From positions 2,790,001 to 2,854,000 of the forward strand of contig NZ_CP068760.1 in the NCBI RefSeq assembly GCF_016775705.1: a stretch of DNA of 64,000 nucleotides. The letters run 5' to 3'. The notes beneath the pieces were generated by a model. The model worked only from the letters and a program-made list of their open reading frames with translations, was not told where the DNA came from and searched no databases. The translations under genes and the position numbers were made by a program. The stretch comes from Chryseobacterium cucumeris. GTDB lineage: Bacteria; Bacteroidota; Bacteroidia; Flavobacteriales; Weeksellaceae. Positions 42,263 through 52,577 of this stretch are shown here, one piece after another. Numbering within the stretch: the first letter of the stretch is position 1; the number at the start of each line of letters is the position of its first letter.

Positions 42263-43717
42263 ATGCAAACATTAAAGCTGAGCCAATTTTCGAAAGTATT
42301 GCTAAGCGCGCTGATATATTTTTTGTTTTCTAACTTATTCTATTCTCAGACATACACCCCTCAATATATAGATAGTATGTTGATAAAAGTAAATGAGAAT
42401 TTAAGAGTAAGTGGCAGAAAGAAAGAATTAATTGATCTTAATACGAAATTTTACAATATCAGTAAAAAACAGGATTATAAAAAAGGAGTGGTCATTTCAT
42501 ACATTAATTTGGGGAATATGTATGCTACCGTCGGGATGTATGAAAAAGCCTTCAAATACCTTCAGTTGGCTGAAGAAGACCTTGAAGGGATGGAAGATTA
42601 CTACCTGTATACAAGACTATATCAGGAGTATGGCCAGGCTAATTTTGTAATAGGTCTTTATAAAAAAGCCATTAAGTATAATTCCAGGTCAGTTTATTAT
42701 GGTAAACAAATAAAGGATAAGCATGATCGGGAGATTTTATCTGTTGTTTATGCAAACAGAGCCGACTTTTTAAGGGAAACAAATTCGGTTGATTCTTCGT
42801 TAATCTATCTACACAAAGCTTTAGATGTAAAACCAACACCGGTTATCAATTCCACGATTGCTAATCACTATCTGCTTTTTGGTAAAAATGAGGATTCTGC
42901 ACAGGTATATTTTAACAGGGCTTTTTCTCTTTTAGAAAAAAAAGATTACTGGGATTCCCAGAGAGCGCTTACTTATTTTTATTACGGGAATTTTTTATTT
43001 GAAAAACAGGATTATAGTCAGGCATTAGATTATTATATTAAATCGGTAGAAATACTCAAAAAAACCCAAAGAATCTATCAGGTTCCCGTATTGTATCAAG
43101 CTATTGCCAAGACCTATAAAAAACTAAACAATAACTCAAAAGAGAAAGATTATCTGGAAAAATATGCTAAATTAAACGATAGTCTGGAAAAGGTATGGGA
43201 TGAATCAATCAATACTTCTGTTGATAAAATGATTCAGGAAAAGGAGAAAAATGATATTGAAAAAAAGTATTCAACCATAGTATATAATGTAATCGTTTTT
43301 GTATTATTGGGTGTTATTGTATTTGTATATTGGGTTTATCAGAAAAGAATTACTAAAAAGCGTAAAATAATAGAGGAGAAAGAATTAGAGACGGAATCTC
43401 TGATGAAAAAAATGTCTGCTAATGATGAAAGGCTGGTGTTTTTAGCAAAGAAAAATGATCCTTTGTTTTTTAATGAATATCAAAGTGCTTATCCTGAGCT
43501 GGTTGAAAAGCTTTTTGAGATTAATCCAAAGCTGTCAGCAAATGAGCTTTCTTTCTGTGCAATGATACAGCTGGGCTTTTCCTCTAAGGAAATTGCACAA
43601 TATGGCTTTATGCAGCACAGATCGGTACAAACAAAGAAAAATAGATTAAGGAAAAAATTAAATATTCCATCCGATGTGGATCTTTATTTTTTCTTGCAAA
43701 ATTTAAATTCCAAATAA
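42263..43717 (+). CDS. Membrane-anchored TPR protein with C-terminal LuxR-like HTH, paralogue 3
   Basis: 484 residues. N-terminal signal (LLSALIYFLFSNLFYSQ), TPR-like repeats (VISYINLGNMYATVGMYEKA, LYQEYGQANFVIGLYKKAIK), membrane helix near residue 350 (VIVFVLLGVIVFVYWVY), HTH at the C-terminus (FCAMIQLGFSSKEIAQYGFM, RSVQTKKNRLRKKLNI). No direct-repeat site was found upstream, unlike paralogue 1, so it may be regulated differently. A weak hairpin at 43765-43797 separates it from the convergent HAD gene. Confidence 0.8.
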   Translation: MQTLKLSQFSKVLLSALIYFLFSNLFYSQTYTPQYIDSMLIKVNENLRVSGRKKELIDLNTKFYNISKKQDYKKGVVISYINLGNMYATVGMYEKAFKYLQLAEEDLEGMEDYYLYTRLYQEYGQANFVIGLYKKAIKYNSRSVYYGKQIKDKHDREILSVVYANRADFLRETNSVDSSLIYLHKALDVKPTPVINSTIANHYLLFGKNEDSAQVYFNRAFSLLEKKDYWDSQRALTYFYYGNFLFEKQDYSQALDYYIKSVEILKKTQRIYQVPVLYQAIAKTYKKLNNNSKEKDYLEKYAKLNDSLEKVWDESINTSVDKMIQEKEKNDIEKKYSTIVYNVIVFVLLGVIVFVYWVYQKRITKKRKIIEEKELETESLMKKMSANDERLVFLAKKNDPLFFNEYQSAYPELVEKLFEINPKLSANELSFCAMIQLGFSSKEIAQYGFMQHRSVQTKKNRLRKKLNIPSDVDLYFFLQNLNSK

Positions 43718-43791
43718 TATTCAATCGCATTGTGCGCGCACTTGTAAGTGTATTTTTTGTAAAAAATAAAGACTGTCTTGAGAGACCGCCT

Positions 43792-44463
<672 letters not shown>

Positions 44464-44485
44464 TTAAATACATAACGGTTAAAAA

Positions 44486-46609
44486 TTACAAAATCATGCT
44501 CAGCTGCACTCTTTTTCTTGCTTCATCTACTTCCGTTACCTTTACACGAACATGCTGATGAAGTTTTACCACTTCATTGACATCTGATACAAAGCCATCT
44601 TTAAGCTGGGAAATATGAACCAGCCCGCTTTCTTTGATTCCTAGATCTACGAAACATCCAAAAGCGGTAATGTTATTGACAATTCCCGGAAGAATCATTC
44701 CTGCTTTTAAATCTTTGATGCTTTTAACATTCGGATCGAATTCAAATACTTTTGCTGCTTTTCTTGGATCCAGTCCCGGCTTCTCAAGTTCTTTTAAAAT
44801 ATCTTTAATTCCTAAAATTCCGATTTCTCCTGTTGTATAGTTTTCCGGTTTTACCAGAGCTATTTTTTCTTTATTGGCAATCAGCTCAGTGGTTTTAATA
44901 CCCAAATCTTTTGCCATTTTCTCTACAATTCCATACGCTTCCGGATGTACTGCAGAGTTATCCAATGGATTTTTGGCATTGGTGATTCTCACGAAAGCGG
45001 CGGCTTGCTGGAACGCTTTTTCTCCAAGTCTTGGAACTTTTTTAAGCTGTTTCCTGTCTTCAAATGCTCCGTTCTCAGTACGGTAATTCACAATGTTTTC
45101 TGCCATTTTTTCTCCGATTCCGGAAACATAGCTTAATAGAGACTTACTGGCGGTATTTAAATTAATTCCCACAGAATTTACACATTTCATGACAGTAGAA
45201 TCCAGCTCATTTTTAAGTTGAGTCTGATCCACATCGTGCTGATATTGCCCAACGCCTATAGATTTGGCATCAATTTTCACCAATTCAGCCAGTGGATCAG
45301 AAAGTCTTCTTCCGATAGAAACAGCTCCACGTACTGTTACATCATACGAAGGAAACTCATCTCTTGCAATTTTACTTGCAGAATACACGGATGCTCCGGC
45401 TTCAGAAACCACAAAAACCTGCAAAGGCTTATCAAAAGCGATCTTTTTAATGAAAAATTCTGTTTCGCGGCTTGCTGTTCCGTTACCAATAGAAATAGCT
45501 TCAATATTATAGGCATTTACCATAGAACGGATTTTTTTCATAGCCATTCCGCTTTCATTCTGCGGAGCGTGAGGGTAGAGGGTTTCGTTATGCAGTAAAT
45601 CTCCCTTCTCATCCAGGCACACAACTTTGCATCCGCTTCGGTATCCGGGATCTATTGCCAGAATTCTCTTTTCTCCCAAAGGTGGAGCAAGAAGCAGCTG
45701 GCTTAAATTCTCAGAGAAAATTTCAATTGCTTTTTTGTCTGCTTTTTCTTTGGCTTCCTGTAATGTTTCGTTTGAAATAGCGGGTTCCAGAAGTCTTTTA
45801 TAACTGTCTTTTATGGCCAGTGCAATCTGGTCCGAACTTTCATTGTTGGATTTAATGACCGCTTTTTCAATAAAACCGATTGCTTCTTCTTTATCTACAG
45901 CTACATTTGTTTTTACAAAACCTTCCGCTTCTGCTCTCAACATTGCCAGAAGTCTGTGGGAAGGAGTTCTGCCAAGACTTTCTTCCCATTCAAAATATTG
46001 GGAGAATTTCTGTGCATCTTCTTCATCTTTTTTGGCTTTTACAACTTTAGAAGTGATAACAGCCTTACGCTGAAATAATCTGCGGAGATTTTTACGGACA
46101 TACATATTTTCATTGATCCATTCTGCTATGATGTCTCTTGCTCCCTGCAATGCTTCTTCTTCAGAATTTACTTCATCATTAAGATATTTTGAAGCCAGAA
46201 AATGAATATCATTACTTTTCTGACTCATAATAATTCTGGCTAAAGGTTCGAGCCCTTTTTCCTTGGCAGTATCTGCTTTGGTTTTCTTACGCTTTTTGAA
46301 AGGCAGGTAAAGGTCTTCCAGCTCCTGGATATCAAAGCTTTCTTCAATTCTATGCTGAAGTTCAGGCGTTAATGAATTCTGTTCTTCTATTGATTTTACA
46401 ATAGTTTCTTTTCTTTTAACAATGTCCTCAAACTGCCTGCTGATTTTTGAAATCTGTTCAATCTGTGTTTCATCAAGGTTTCCGGTCTTATCTTTTCGGT
46501 AACGCGAAATAAAAGGAATGGTGCAGTCTTCTGCTAATAATTGTAAAGTATTGTTGATGTTCTTTTCAGAAATGCTGAGCTGTCTCTGGATAAATTCTAC
46601 GGTCGTCAT
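44486..46609 (-). CDS. tex: Tex family RNA-binding protein
   Basis: 707 residues, usual length. Tex N-terminal helices, a YqgF/RNase H-like domain (KRILAIDPGYRSGCKVVCLD), helix-hairpin-helix pair (LNTASKSLLSYVSGIGEKMA, FEDRKQLKKVPRLGEKAFQQ), and a C-terminal S1 domain (GMILPGIVNNITAFGCFVDL, VRVKVTEVDEARKRVQLSM). Binds nucleic acid and acts in transcription/RNA quality control. Confidence 0.95.
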   Translation of the reverse strand: MTTVEFIQRQLSISEKNINNTLQLLAEDCTIPFISRYRKDKTGNLDETQIEQISKISRQFEDIVKRKETIVKSIEEQNSLTPELQHRIEESFDIQELEDLYLPFKKRKKTKADTAKEKGLEPLARIIMSQKSNDIHFLASKYLNDEVNSEEEALQGARDIIAEWINENMYVRKNLRRLFQRKAVITSKVVKAKKDEEDAQKFSQYFEWEESLGRTPSHRLLAMLRAEAEGFVKTNVAVDKEEAIGFIEKAVIKSNNESSDQIALAIKDSYKRLLEPAISNETLQEAKEKADKKAIEIFSENLSQLLLAPPLGEKRILAIDPGYRSGCKVVCLDEKGDLLHNETLYPHAPQNESGMAMKKIRSMVNAYNIEAISIGNGTASRETEFFIKKIAFDKPLQVFVVSEAGASVYSASKIARDEFPSYDVTVRGAVSIGRRLSDPLAELVKIDAKSIGVGQYQHDVDQTQLKNELDSTVMKCVNSVGINLNTASKSLLSYVSGIGEKMAENIVNYRTENGAFEDRKQLKKVPRLGEKAFQQAAAFVRITNAKNPLDNSAVHPEAYGIVEKMAKDLGIKTTELIANKEKIALVKPENYTTGEIGILGIKDILKELEKPGLDPRKAAKVFEFDPNVKSIKDLKAGMILPGIVNNITAFGCFVDLGIKESGLVHISQLKDGFVSDVNEVVKLHQHVRVKVTEVDEARKRVQLSMIL

Positions 46610-46818
46610 TGTTCTGTTTTCGGATAGCTAAAATAGGGTTTTGGAATGAGAAAATATAGATACTGAATGTATTAATCTCTTTATTTTATATTATACCAAT
46701 TATTTCGGTAGGCATTTAATTCAATAGAAATATTCCGCAAATGGTTTTATCATTACAAATACTATAAAAATACCACATTTCTTGATGTATGTTAAGGCTT
46801 CTCCAAATAGGTTTTTCT

Positions 46819-46826
46819 ATTTTTGT
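46819..46826 (+). promoter_or_regulatory. -7 box TATTTTTG upstream of the YceI lipoprotein gene
   Basis: TAnnTTTG match about 42 bp before the ATG at 46869. No clear -33 element. Confidence 0.45.
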
Positions 46827-46868
46827 ACCCGAAAACAACAAAATTCAAACTTTTTTAAACAGTTCAAT

Positions 46869-47546
46869 ATGAAAAAAATTAGCGTAATTGCATTAGTTGG
46901 AGTAGGATTGCTTTTGGCATCATGTGATAAAGGAAAAACAGCAGAGTCTGCAGCAACAGCTCAGGAACAAACAGTAGCAGAGAGCAAAGGAGAAACACTG
47001 GCAGTAGACACAGCAGCTTCAGTAGTAAACTGGAAAGCATTCCACAAGGGAGGTATGGCACCTCGTTGGGGAACACTTACTGTAAAATCAGGAGATATCA
47101 GTGTTGATGCAGGCCAGGTTGCTGCAGGAAACTTTGTGATTGACATGAATTCTATCAAAGTAGATCCGGCTTCAGTAACAGAGAAAGATAAAAAACCGGC
47201 AGACCTTGAAGCTCACCTTAAAAACCCTGATTTCTTTGATGTAGCTAAAAACCCTACTTCAGATTTCAAAATTACCAGTGTTACAGATTTGAAAGAAGCA
47301 CCAAAAGATGCAGTAGCAGGAGCTAATAAAACAGTAAGCGGAAACCTTACATTATCAAGAAAAACAATGAATGTTACTTTCCCTGCTAAAGTAGATGTGA
47401 CTGAAAGCTCAGCGGCTATTCAGGCGAAGTTTACTGTAAACAGAGCAGATTGGGGAATCAAATTCGGTACTTCAGAAGCAGACCCTGCAGAATGGATGAT
47501 CAGCAAAGATATCGAGATTGCTATCGATGTAAAAGCTAAAAAATAA
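46869..47546 (+). CDS. YceI family lipoprotein
   Basis: 225 residues from the ATG at 46869 (a longer frame begins at 46782 but crosses the promoter). Lipobox LLLASC with Cys19, then a YceI lipocalin-like barrel: DTAASVVNWKAFHKGGMAPR, GTLTVKSGDISV, HLKNPDFFDVAKNPTSDFKI, SGNLTLSRKTMNVTFPAKVD. Members bind isoprenoid-type lipids. Probably attached to a cell-envelope membrane. A terminator hairpin (about 47571-47600) follows. Confidence 0.9.
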   Translation: MKKISVIALVGVGLLLASCDKGKTAESAATAQEQTVAESKGETLAVDTAASVVNWKAFHKGGMAPRWGTLTVKSGDISVDAGQVAAGNFVIDMNSIKVDPASVTEKDKKPADLEAHLKNPDFFDVAKNPTSDFKITSVTDLKEAPKDAVAGANKTVSGNLTLSRKTMNVTFPAKVDVTESSAAIQAKFTVNRADWGIKFGTSEADPAEWMISKDIEIAIDVKAKK

Positions 47547-47570
47547 GTTATTTAAATTGTAATAACAACC

Positions 47571-47600
47571 GGGCTGTCTTTTTAAAAGACAGCTCTTTTT
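47571..47600. terminator. Terminator between YceI and the convergent hypothetical gene
   Basis: GGGCTGTCTTTT and AAAAGACAGCTC form a stem followed by TTTTT. Confidence 0.7.
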
Positions 47601-47614
47601 ATTTACTGTAAAAA

Positions 47615-48007
<393 letters not shown>

Positions 48008-48098
48008 TTATTCTGATAAAATTATAAATATATTCATGGTTGTAAAGTTGTTTCCATATACAAATTAAGCTTTACTTTTGCCACAAATTAATTTTTGA

Positions 48099-48353
48099 AT
48101 GATTCCTTTTCTTTTTATAACAAACCTGATTACATTTGGGATCTTTGGATTTGATAAATGGCAGGCCCAAAAACATCAATGGAGAATCTCTGAAAATGCT
48201 CTTTTAGGAATCTCCCTTCTAGGTGGAGTTTTAGGAGCCGCTTCAGGAATGGTGATTTTTAATCATAAAACATCAAAAAAATCTTTTTTAGTAAAATTTG
48301 TTCTTGTGGTTTTGATTGACCTGGTTGTGTTTTACAGATTGATAAGGCGTTGA
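48099..48353 (+). CDS. DUF1294 small membrane protein
   Basis: 84 residues with three likely membrane helices. FGFDKWQAQKHQWRISENAL and LLGGVLGAASGMVIFNHKTS-K carry the DUF1294 pattern (F-x-x-D-K-x-x-A, R-I-x-E, G-G-x-x-G-x, H-K-T-x-K). Function unknown. Confidence 0.85.
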   Translation: MIPFLFITNLITFGIFGFDKWQAQKHQWRISENALLGISLLGGVLGAASGMVIFNHKTSKKSFLVKFVLVVLIDLVVFYRLIRR

Positions 48354-48441
48354 TATTAAAAATGTTAAATATTTTTAATAAATAGTTGTCATGATTTATT
48401 TTTTTTATCTTTATCAGGCTAATAACAAATAAAGAAACAAC

Positions 48442-48648
48442 ATGAAAAATCTCAAAAAAATTTCCAGAACAGAAATGAAATCAGTTCAGGGAGGAATCGT
48501 CAAAGGAATGGTAAGATGCAAAGATGCTGATACATGTGTTGTAAGATGGGGATGGGGAACCGGATTCTCCAGCAATTGTGCAGAGTTTGACATTATATGT
48601 GGAGAACCGCCTGCCGTAGATCCATGCGAAGTACAGGCTTGTGTATAA
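48442..48648 (+). CDS. Double-glycine leader peptide with six-cysteine core
   Basis: 68 residues. The leader MKNLKKISRTEMKSVQGG has the Gly17-Gly18 cleavage signature of bacteriocin-like peptides processed by C39-type ABC exporters. The core (about 50 residues) has Cys26, 32, 46, 53, 62, 67. A terminator follows (stem AGAGTG/CACTCT, then six T). No exporter gene is in the window. Activity unknown. Confidence 0.8.
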   Translation: MKNLKKISRTEMKSVQGGIVKGMVRCKDADTCVVRWGWGTGFSSNCAEFDIICGEPPAVDPCEVQACV

Positions 48649-48652
48649 TAAT

Positions 48653-48684
48653 CTAAAGAGTGTTTTTTGAGCACTCTTTTTTAT
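48653..48684 (+). terminator. Terminator after the six-cysteine peptide gene
   Basis: AGAGTG and CACTCT with a T-rich loop, followed by six T. Confidence 0.7.
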
Positions 48685-48757
48685 TATCTTGTAAATAAGT
48701 ATTTTAAACAAAATATTAAATATTTGTATAACTAAATATTTTTTCATTAAAAATCAC

Positions 48758-48765
48758 TACTTTTG
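48758..48765 (+). promoter_or_regulatory. -7 box TACTTTTG of typA
   Basis: Perfect TAnnTTTG 18 bp before the typA ATG, implying a leader of about a dozen bases. Confidence 0.6.
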
Positions 48766-48783
48766 CACCCGTAAAAATCTTTT

Positions 48784-50589
48784 ATGCAAAACATTAGAAA
48801 TATTGCGATTATCGCACACGTTGACCACGGAAAGACGACTTTGGTTGACAAGATCATTCACGCTACCAACATTTTCAGAGAAAATCAGGAGAGTGGGGAG
48901 TTAATTATGGATAACAACGATCTTGAAAGAGAAAGAGGGATCACGATCTTATCCAAGAATATTTCTGTTACTTATAAAGACACAAAAATTAACGTAATCG
49001 ATACTCCTGGTCACGCCGATTTTGGTGGAGAAGTAGAAAGAGTATTGAAAATGGCTGATGGGGTTATTTTGTTGGTGGATGCGTTCGAAGGACCAATGCC
49101 GCAAACAAGATTCGTACTTCAGAAAGCTTTGGAATTAGGATTGAGACCATTAGTGGTTATCAATAAAGTAGATAAACCAAACTGCCGTCCTGACGAAGTT
49201 CATGATAAAGTATTTGACCTTTTCTTCAACCTTGATGCTACAGAAGAGCAATTGGATTTCCCTACATTCTATGGATCTTCAAAACAAGGCTGGTTCAACA
49301 CTTCATTAGAGCAAACTGAAGATATCTTACCATTATTGGATGGTATTTTACAATATGTTCCTGAACCGAAAGTAACAGAAGGTAATCTTCAGATGCAGAT
49401 CACTTCTCTTGACTTCTCTTCATTCTTAGGAAGAATTGCAATCGGGAAAGTGACAAGAGGTGAGATCAAAGAATCTCAATGGATTGGTCTTGCTCAGGCA
49501 GATGGTAAAATTGTAAAAGGAAAAGTAAAAGAACTTTACGTTTTTGAAGGATTAGGAAAGAAAAAAGTAACTGAAGTACAGGCAGGTGATATCTGTGCTG
49601 TAGTAGGTTTTGATGCTTTCCAGATTGGAGATTCTTTCGTAGATCTTGAAAATCCTGAGCCATTGGAAAGAACGGCAATTGATGAGCCTACGCTGAATAT
49701 GACGTTCTCTATCAACAACTCACCTTTCTTTGGTAAAGACGGTAAATATGTTACTTCTAATCACCTGAAAGAAAGATTAACAAAAGAATTAGAGAAAAAC
49801 CTTGCATTAAGAGTTCAGCAGACTGATGATGCCAATACATTCCTTGTATTCGGTAGAGGTATTCTTCACTTATCAGTTTTGATCGAAACAATGAGAAGAG
49901 AAGGTTACGAAATGACAATTGGTCAGCCGCAGGTTATCTTCAGAGAAATTGATGGTGAGAAATGTGAGCCTTATGAATCTTTGGTTGTTGACGTTCCTGA
50001 AGAATTTGCTTCAAGAGTTATTGACCTGGCAACTCAGAGAAAAGGTGACCTTCACATTATGGAAACTAAAGGTGAAATGCAGCACATGGAATTCGAAATT
50101 CCTTCAAGAGGTCTGATCGGATTACGTTCTCAGATGTTGACAGCTACAGCTGGTGAAGCTATTATGGCACACCGTTTCACAGAATATAAGCCTTTCAAAG
50201 GTGCTATTCCTGGAAGAAACAATGGTGTTTTAATCAGCAAAACAACTGGTCCTGCTACAGAATATTCTATTGCTAAATTGCAGGATAGAGGTAAGTTCTT
50301 CGTTGATCCGGGTGAGGAAATCTACACAGGAATGATTATCGGTGAGCAAAACAAACCTGGTGACTTAGTAGTAAATATCGTAGAAGCAAAACAGTTGAAC
50401 AACATGAGAGCTTCCGGAAAAGATAAAGATACTGGTGTTGCTCCGAAAATTTTATTCTCACTTGAAGAATGTATGGAATACATCCAGGGTGATGAAGCAA
50501 TTGAGGTAACTCCGAACTTCATCAGAATGAGAAAGAAAATCCTTTCTGAAGAAGAAAGAAAAAGAGTGGAAAGATCTGCAAAAGCATAA
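48784..50589 (+). CDS. typA: Translational GTPase TypA/BipA
   Basis: 601 residues, family length. G1 AHVDHGKT at residues 11-18, switch region ERGITILSKN, G3 DTPGHADFGG, G4 NKVDKPNCRP; C-terminal TypA-specific domain (RGLIGLRSQMLTATAGEAIM). Ribosome-associated GTPase involved in assembly and stress adaptation. Followed by a strong terminator. Confidence 0.97.
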   Translation: MQNIRNIAIIAHVDHGKTTLVDKIIHATNIFRENQESGELIMDNNDLERERGITILSKNISVTYKDTKINVIDTPGHADFGGEVERVLKMADGVILLVDAFEGPMPQTRFVLQKALELGLRPLVVINKVDKPNCRPDEVHDKVFDLFFNLDATEEQLDFPTFYGSSKQGWFNTSLEQTEDILPLLDGILQYVPEPKVTEGNLQMQITSLDFSSFLGRIAIGKVTRGEIKESQWIGLAQADGKIVKGKVKELYVFEGLGKKKVTEVQAGDICAVVGFDAFQIGDSFVDLENPEPLERTAIDEPTLNMTFSINNSPFFGKDGKYVTSNHLKERLTKELEKNLALRVQQTDDANTFLVFGRGILHLSVLIETMRREGYEMTIGQPQVIFREIDGEKCEPYESLVVDVPEEFASRVIDLATQRKGDLHIMETKGEMQHMEFEIPSRGLIGLRSQMLTATAGEAIMAHRFTEYKPFKGAIPGRNNGVLISKTTGPATEYSIAKLQDRGKFFVDPGEEIYTGMIIGEQNKPGDLVVNIVEAKQLNNMRASGKDKDTGVAPKILFSLEECMEYIQGDEAIEVTPNFIRMRKKILSEEERKRVERSAKA

Positions 50590-50612
50590 TAAAATCTTAT
50601 ACATAAAATCAA

Positions 50613-50637
50613 AGCCTCGATTTTCGAGGCTTTTTTT
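50613..50637 (+). terminator. Terminator of typA
   Basis: AGCCTCG (50613-50619) pairs with CGAGGCT (50625-50631), followed by T7. Confidence 0.85.
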
Positions 50638-50704
50638 CTATACCTACCCATTAAATGCTTATTTTGGCATAATAATCTCTGAAATAAAAAAATAAATTTT
50701 AAAG

Positions 50705-50712
50705 TAGTTTTG
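50705..50712 (+). promoter_or_regulatory. -7 box TAGTTTTG abutting the GH10-like lipoprotein gene
   Basis: TAnnTTTG ends 5 bp before the ATG at 50718, so transcription would begin at or very near the start codon. Confidence 0.5.
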
Positions 50713-50717
50713 TGACT

Positions 50718-52334
50718 ATGAGAATGAATAAATTAAAACTTATCGTTTTATTGGGCGTTTTTGCATCTTACGCTACCTCGTGTTCCGTTCAGAACAATGT
50801 TGTAAAAACACCTTCCGCGAAGAATCCGACAAAACCAATCAACAATACAAATCCTCCGAAAGTAAATCCAACAGCTGTAAAACCTGCTACAGGTACAGGA
50901 ACTTCCGGTGAAGAAAATTTCAGAACCAATCTTCCCGAAATCAAAAGAGAATTCCGTGGAGCATGGATCGCAAGTGTTGCCAATATCAACTGGCCATCAA
51001 GAAATGATCTTACGGTAGAGCAGCAGAAAGCAGAAGCAATCAGTATGCTTGATATGCTGAGAGACAACAATTTCAACGCTGCTATTTTCCAGATCAGACC
51101 TTCCGCAGATGCACTTTATACAAGTAATATCGAGCCATGGTCTTACTTTTTGACCGGAGAAACAGGAACTGCACCATATCCCAATTATGATCCGCTTCAG
51201 TTCTGGATTGAAGAAGCTCATAAAAGAGGGCTGGAACTGCATGTCTGGTTGAATCCTTACCGTGCACATCATACCAACGGAGGCGCAGTAAATAAGCTTT
51301 CAATGGCCAATAAACTGTCTGATATTGTGGTTAGACTAAAGAACGGAATGTATTGGTTTGATCCTGCTAATCCGAAAACACAAGGCCACGTATCCAATGT
51401 GGTGAAAGATATTGTAAAAAGATACGATATTGATGCTGTACATCTTGACGATTATTTCTATCCTTATGCCACTTACAACAAAGGTGCGGATTTTCCTGAT
51501 AATGCAAGCTGGAATGCCTATGTAAGCAGTGGCGGAACCTTATCCAGAGCAGATTGGAGAAGAGATAACGTGAATAAATTTGTAGAACGGATCTATAAAG
51601 AGATTCACGCAGAAAAAAATAATGTAAGATTCGGGATCAGTCCGTTCGGGATATGGAAACCAGGATATCCGGCAGGAGTTGTAGGATCATCACAATATGA
51701 TGAACTGTATGCAGACGCTAAATTATGGTTAAATAAAGGCTGGGTAGATTATTTCTCACCACAGCTTTACTGGCCTATAGATTCCAAAGGACAAAGCTTC
51801 GAAGGCCTGTTAAGCTGGTGGCAGTCTGAAAATACAATGAAACGTCACCTGTGGCCGGGATTGAATACTGTTGAAATAAAAGTATCAGACCGTCCGGCTG
51901 AAATCAAAAACCAGATTGCAATTTCCAGAAATATCCTTAAAAATGATGCCGGAGAAATTCATTGGAGTATTGCCGGGCTTACCAAAAATCCAAATATGCT
52001 TCCTGCTTTGAAAAGCGGACCATACAATGAAAAAGCATTAGTTCCGAAATCTCCATGGATAAAAGCGGTTCCATTGCAGACTCCAACCTTGTTTATTGCT
52101 GATAACGGAAGTTTTGCTCAGACAAGCTGGAGTACAAAAAATGCCGCTGATGTTTTCCTGTGGGTACTTTTTACACAGTACAACGGAGTATGGCAAACAG
52201 AAATTCTGACATTGGATACGCTTTCAAAAGATATTCCCAAATCTAAAGACGGGAAAAAATTGAATGCCGTTGCCATCAAAGCTATCGACAGATTAGGAAA
52301 TGAGAGTGATTATACAGCAAGAAGGATTAAATAG
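50718..52334 (+). CDS. Glycoside hydrolase family 10-like lipoprotein (GHL10/YngK type)
   Basis: 538 residues from the ATG at 50718; the GTG at 50712 lies in the -7 box, and a further ATG at 50724 is possible. Lipobox YATSC with Cys22, then a Pro/Thr-rich linker. The GHL10 domain starts REFRGAWIASVANINWPSRN and includes MLRDNNFNAAIFQIRPSADA, LHVWLNPYRAH and AVHLDDYFYPY; a C-terminal beta domain follows. Predicted envelope glycan- or peptidoglycan-related hydrolase; substrate unproved. Confidence 0.88.
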   Translation: MRMNKLKLIVLLGVFASYATSCSVQNNVVKTPSAKNPTKPINNTNPPKVNPTAVKPATGTGTSGEENFRTNLPEIKREFRGAWIASVANINWPSRNDLTVEQQKAEAISMLDMLRDNNFNAAIFQIRPSADALYTSNIEPWSYFLTGETGTAPYPNYDPLQFWIEEAHKRGLELHVWLNPYRAHHTNGGAVNKLSMANKLSDIVVRLKNGMYWFDPANPKTQGHVSNVVKDIVKRYDIDAVHLDDYFYPYATYNKGADFPDNASWNAYVSSGGTLSRADWRRDNVNKFVERIYKEIHAEKNNVRFGISPFGIWKPGYPAGVVGSSQYDELYADAKLWLNKGWVDYFSPQLYWPIDSKGQSFEGLLSWWQSENTMKRHLWPGLNTVEIKVSDRPAEIKNQIAISRNILKNDAGEIHWSIAGLTKNPNMLPALKSGPYNEKALVPKSPWIKAVPLQTPTLFIADNGSFAQTSWSTKNAADVFLWVLFTQYNGVWQTEILTLDTLSKDIPKSKDGKKLNAVAIKAIDRLGNESDYTARRIK

Positions 52335-52357
52335 TAGGAATACAATCCATTATAAAT

Positions 52358-52390
52358 TGGTCATTGCGAACCTTTAGGTGAAGCAATCTC
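52358..52390. repeat. Copy of a 'CATTGCGA...GAAGCAATCTC' palindromic repeat
   Basis: ATTGC and GCAAT arms with inner ACCT/AGGT pairing. The sequence resembles a short dispersed palindromic repeat widely seen between bacterial genes (REP-like). Only one copy in this window. Confidence 0.4.
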
Positions 52391-52404
52391 AATCATAAAT
52401 TAAT

Positions 52405-52437
52405 AAAACCGGTTCTCAGGCAGAACCGGTTTTATTT
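52405..52437. terminator. Strong terminator after the GH10-like gene
   Basis: AAAACCGGTTCT (52405-52416) pairs perfectly with AGAACCGGTTTT (52422-52433); T-rich tail. Confidence 0.85.
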
Positions 52438-52577
52438 TAGAATAACTATAAATTATTAGCTTAAATGAGTGTAAACCAGTACTATTTTTAAGCGTGGTAT
52501 GGGATTTTATAGCAAATAATGAACTTATCGGAACTGTTTTTGCATGATTCATTCTATAATCACCAAAATATAACATT

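Noticed and set aside
46783..46826. Eighth copy of the TGATGTA promoter element upstream of the YceI gene
   Set aside because: Only a single TGATGTA is present, without the partner repeat, and it is 29 bp from the -7 box instead of 32-34.
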